DNA from: DSAR01 sp034437315
GTDB taxonomy: Bacteria; Chloroflexota; Anaerolineae; B4-G1
Assembly: GCA_034437315.1 (NCBI GenBank)
Contig: DAOTUC010000136.1
Coordinates: 1-6,162 of the forward strand
Direction: 5' to 3'
DNA: 6,162 nucleotides
The translations under genes and the position numbers were made by a program. The notes under the pieces were generated by a model. The model had not been told where the DNA came from, ran no database searches, and saw only the letters and a list, made by a program, of their open reading frames with translations. This document shows positions 5,994 through 6,162 of the stretch, one piece after another (positions within the stretch are counted from its first letter, which is position 1; each line of letters opens with the position of its first letter).

Positions 5994-6037
5994 GTTAGGG
6001 CCTAACCAATAGAATCCTTGCACGGCGAGCAAGAGCC
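5994..6037 (+). repeat. 44-bp repeat, copy 2
   Basis: Second copy, 91 bp downstream of copy 1, differing at two positions (G/A after CAATAG, and A/G inside the hairpin loop). It lies outside the palindromic element, so the repeat unit spreads or duplicates independently. It provides the first codons of the short frame that runs to 6137. Confidence 0.85.
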
Positions 6038-6137
6038 TGTCCTGGCCGAAAAGTACATCCACGCTACACCAGAGCCCAATGTCCCCACTTTGGTAGAACA
6101 GCGACCTGCCTATCCTAATCCACGAGGTAAACGATGA
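6018..6137 (+). CDS. Possible very short hypothetical protein or gene remnant
   Basis: The frame is open from 6006 to the TGA at 6135-6137. It has no ATG; possible starts are TTG 6018 (39 codons) and CTG 6042, neither with a clear ribosome binding site. The peptide has a protein-like composition (EPVLAEKYIHATPEPNVP, then a Pro/Arg-rich end) and no family I recognise. Its stop overlaps the next start as ATGA, typical of coupled genes. The first residues SLHGEQEP come from the 44-bp repeat and recur in the other repeat copies. It may be the 3' end of a gene truncated by repeat insertion, or a leader peptide. Confidence 0.3.
   Translation: MHGEQEPVLAEKYIHATPEPNVPTLVEQRPAYPNPRGKR
6124..6127 (+). 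promoter_or_regulatory. Ribosome binding site for the right-edge gene
   Basis: GAGG (in the context CGAGGTAAACG) precedes the ATG at 6134 by 6 nt, a near-ideal Shine-Dalgarno arrangement. It is the strongest such site on the plus strand in the right part of the window. Confidence 0.6.
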
Positions 6138-6162
6138 CCTTCATCCATCAAAGTGTACACGC
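6134..6162 (+). CDS. 5' end of a plus-strand gene running off the window
   Basis: Only MTFIHQSVH and part of the next codon are visible. The start is supported by GAGG 6 nt upstream and by the ATGA overlap with the preceding short frame. Nine residues are too few to name a family. It is oriented away from the kinase operon, so the region 5060-6133 may be a divergent regulatory interval with the repeats between. Confidence 0.5.

Noticed and set aside
5433..6133. tRNA, riboswitch or known small RNA in the right intergenic region
   Set aside because: The hairpins seen do not form a cloverleaf or match any riboswitch core that I can recognise.

Overview
The window looks like chromosomal DNA from a GC-rich, many-kinased environmental bacterium, most likely a Chloroflexota (Anaerolineae-like) lineage. 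This is inferred from a Pro/Thr linker of the PPPTATPLPTP type, PknB-like kinases placed beside TolB-like propellers, and the general protein style. No rRNA or other marker gene is present to confirm it.

Left and centre (53-5059) hold one compact minus-strand operon of three genes. The first is a PknB-like Ser/Thr kinase (2927-5059) with six predicted membrane helices and a long cytoplasmic helical tail. It overlaps by 14 bp a lipoprotein built from twelve TolB/WD40-like (WSPDG) repeats (1192-2940). That gene is followed after 2 bp by a membrane-anchored protein with seven such repeats (53-1189). The spacing implies co-transcription and translational coupling. The simplest reading is a signalling module: a cytoplasmic kinase domain plus two extracytoplasmic propellers that could act as sensor, ligand-binding or scaffold parts in trans. 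The kinase has an HLD catalytic motif instead of HRD. The lipoprotein's last blade is cut short at an (AC)4 run, where loss of one dinucleotide would restore the missing strand and fuse it to the third gene.

The right-hand 1.07 kb (5060-6133) has no convincing full-length gene. It holds two palindromic, MITE-like elements of about 240 bp (5193-5432) and 234 bp (5754-5987), a pair of nearly identical 44-bp repeats (5903-5946 and 5994-6037), tandem AACCGGTT palindromes, several hairpins, and short coding-like fragments sharing an LHG[EK]Q peptide. Some of this must serve as the promoter region of the kinase operon. At the right edge a plus-strand gene begins at 6134 with a good ribosome binding site. 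It may be coupled by an ATGA overlap to a very short upstream reading frame.

At the left edge (14-43) a single CRISPR-repeat-like or REP-like unit with a TTGAAA-containing hairpin lies downstream of the operon. Related hairpins occur inside the 5193-5432 element.
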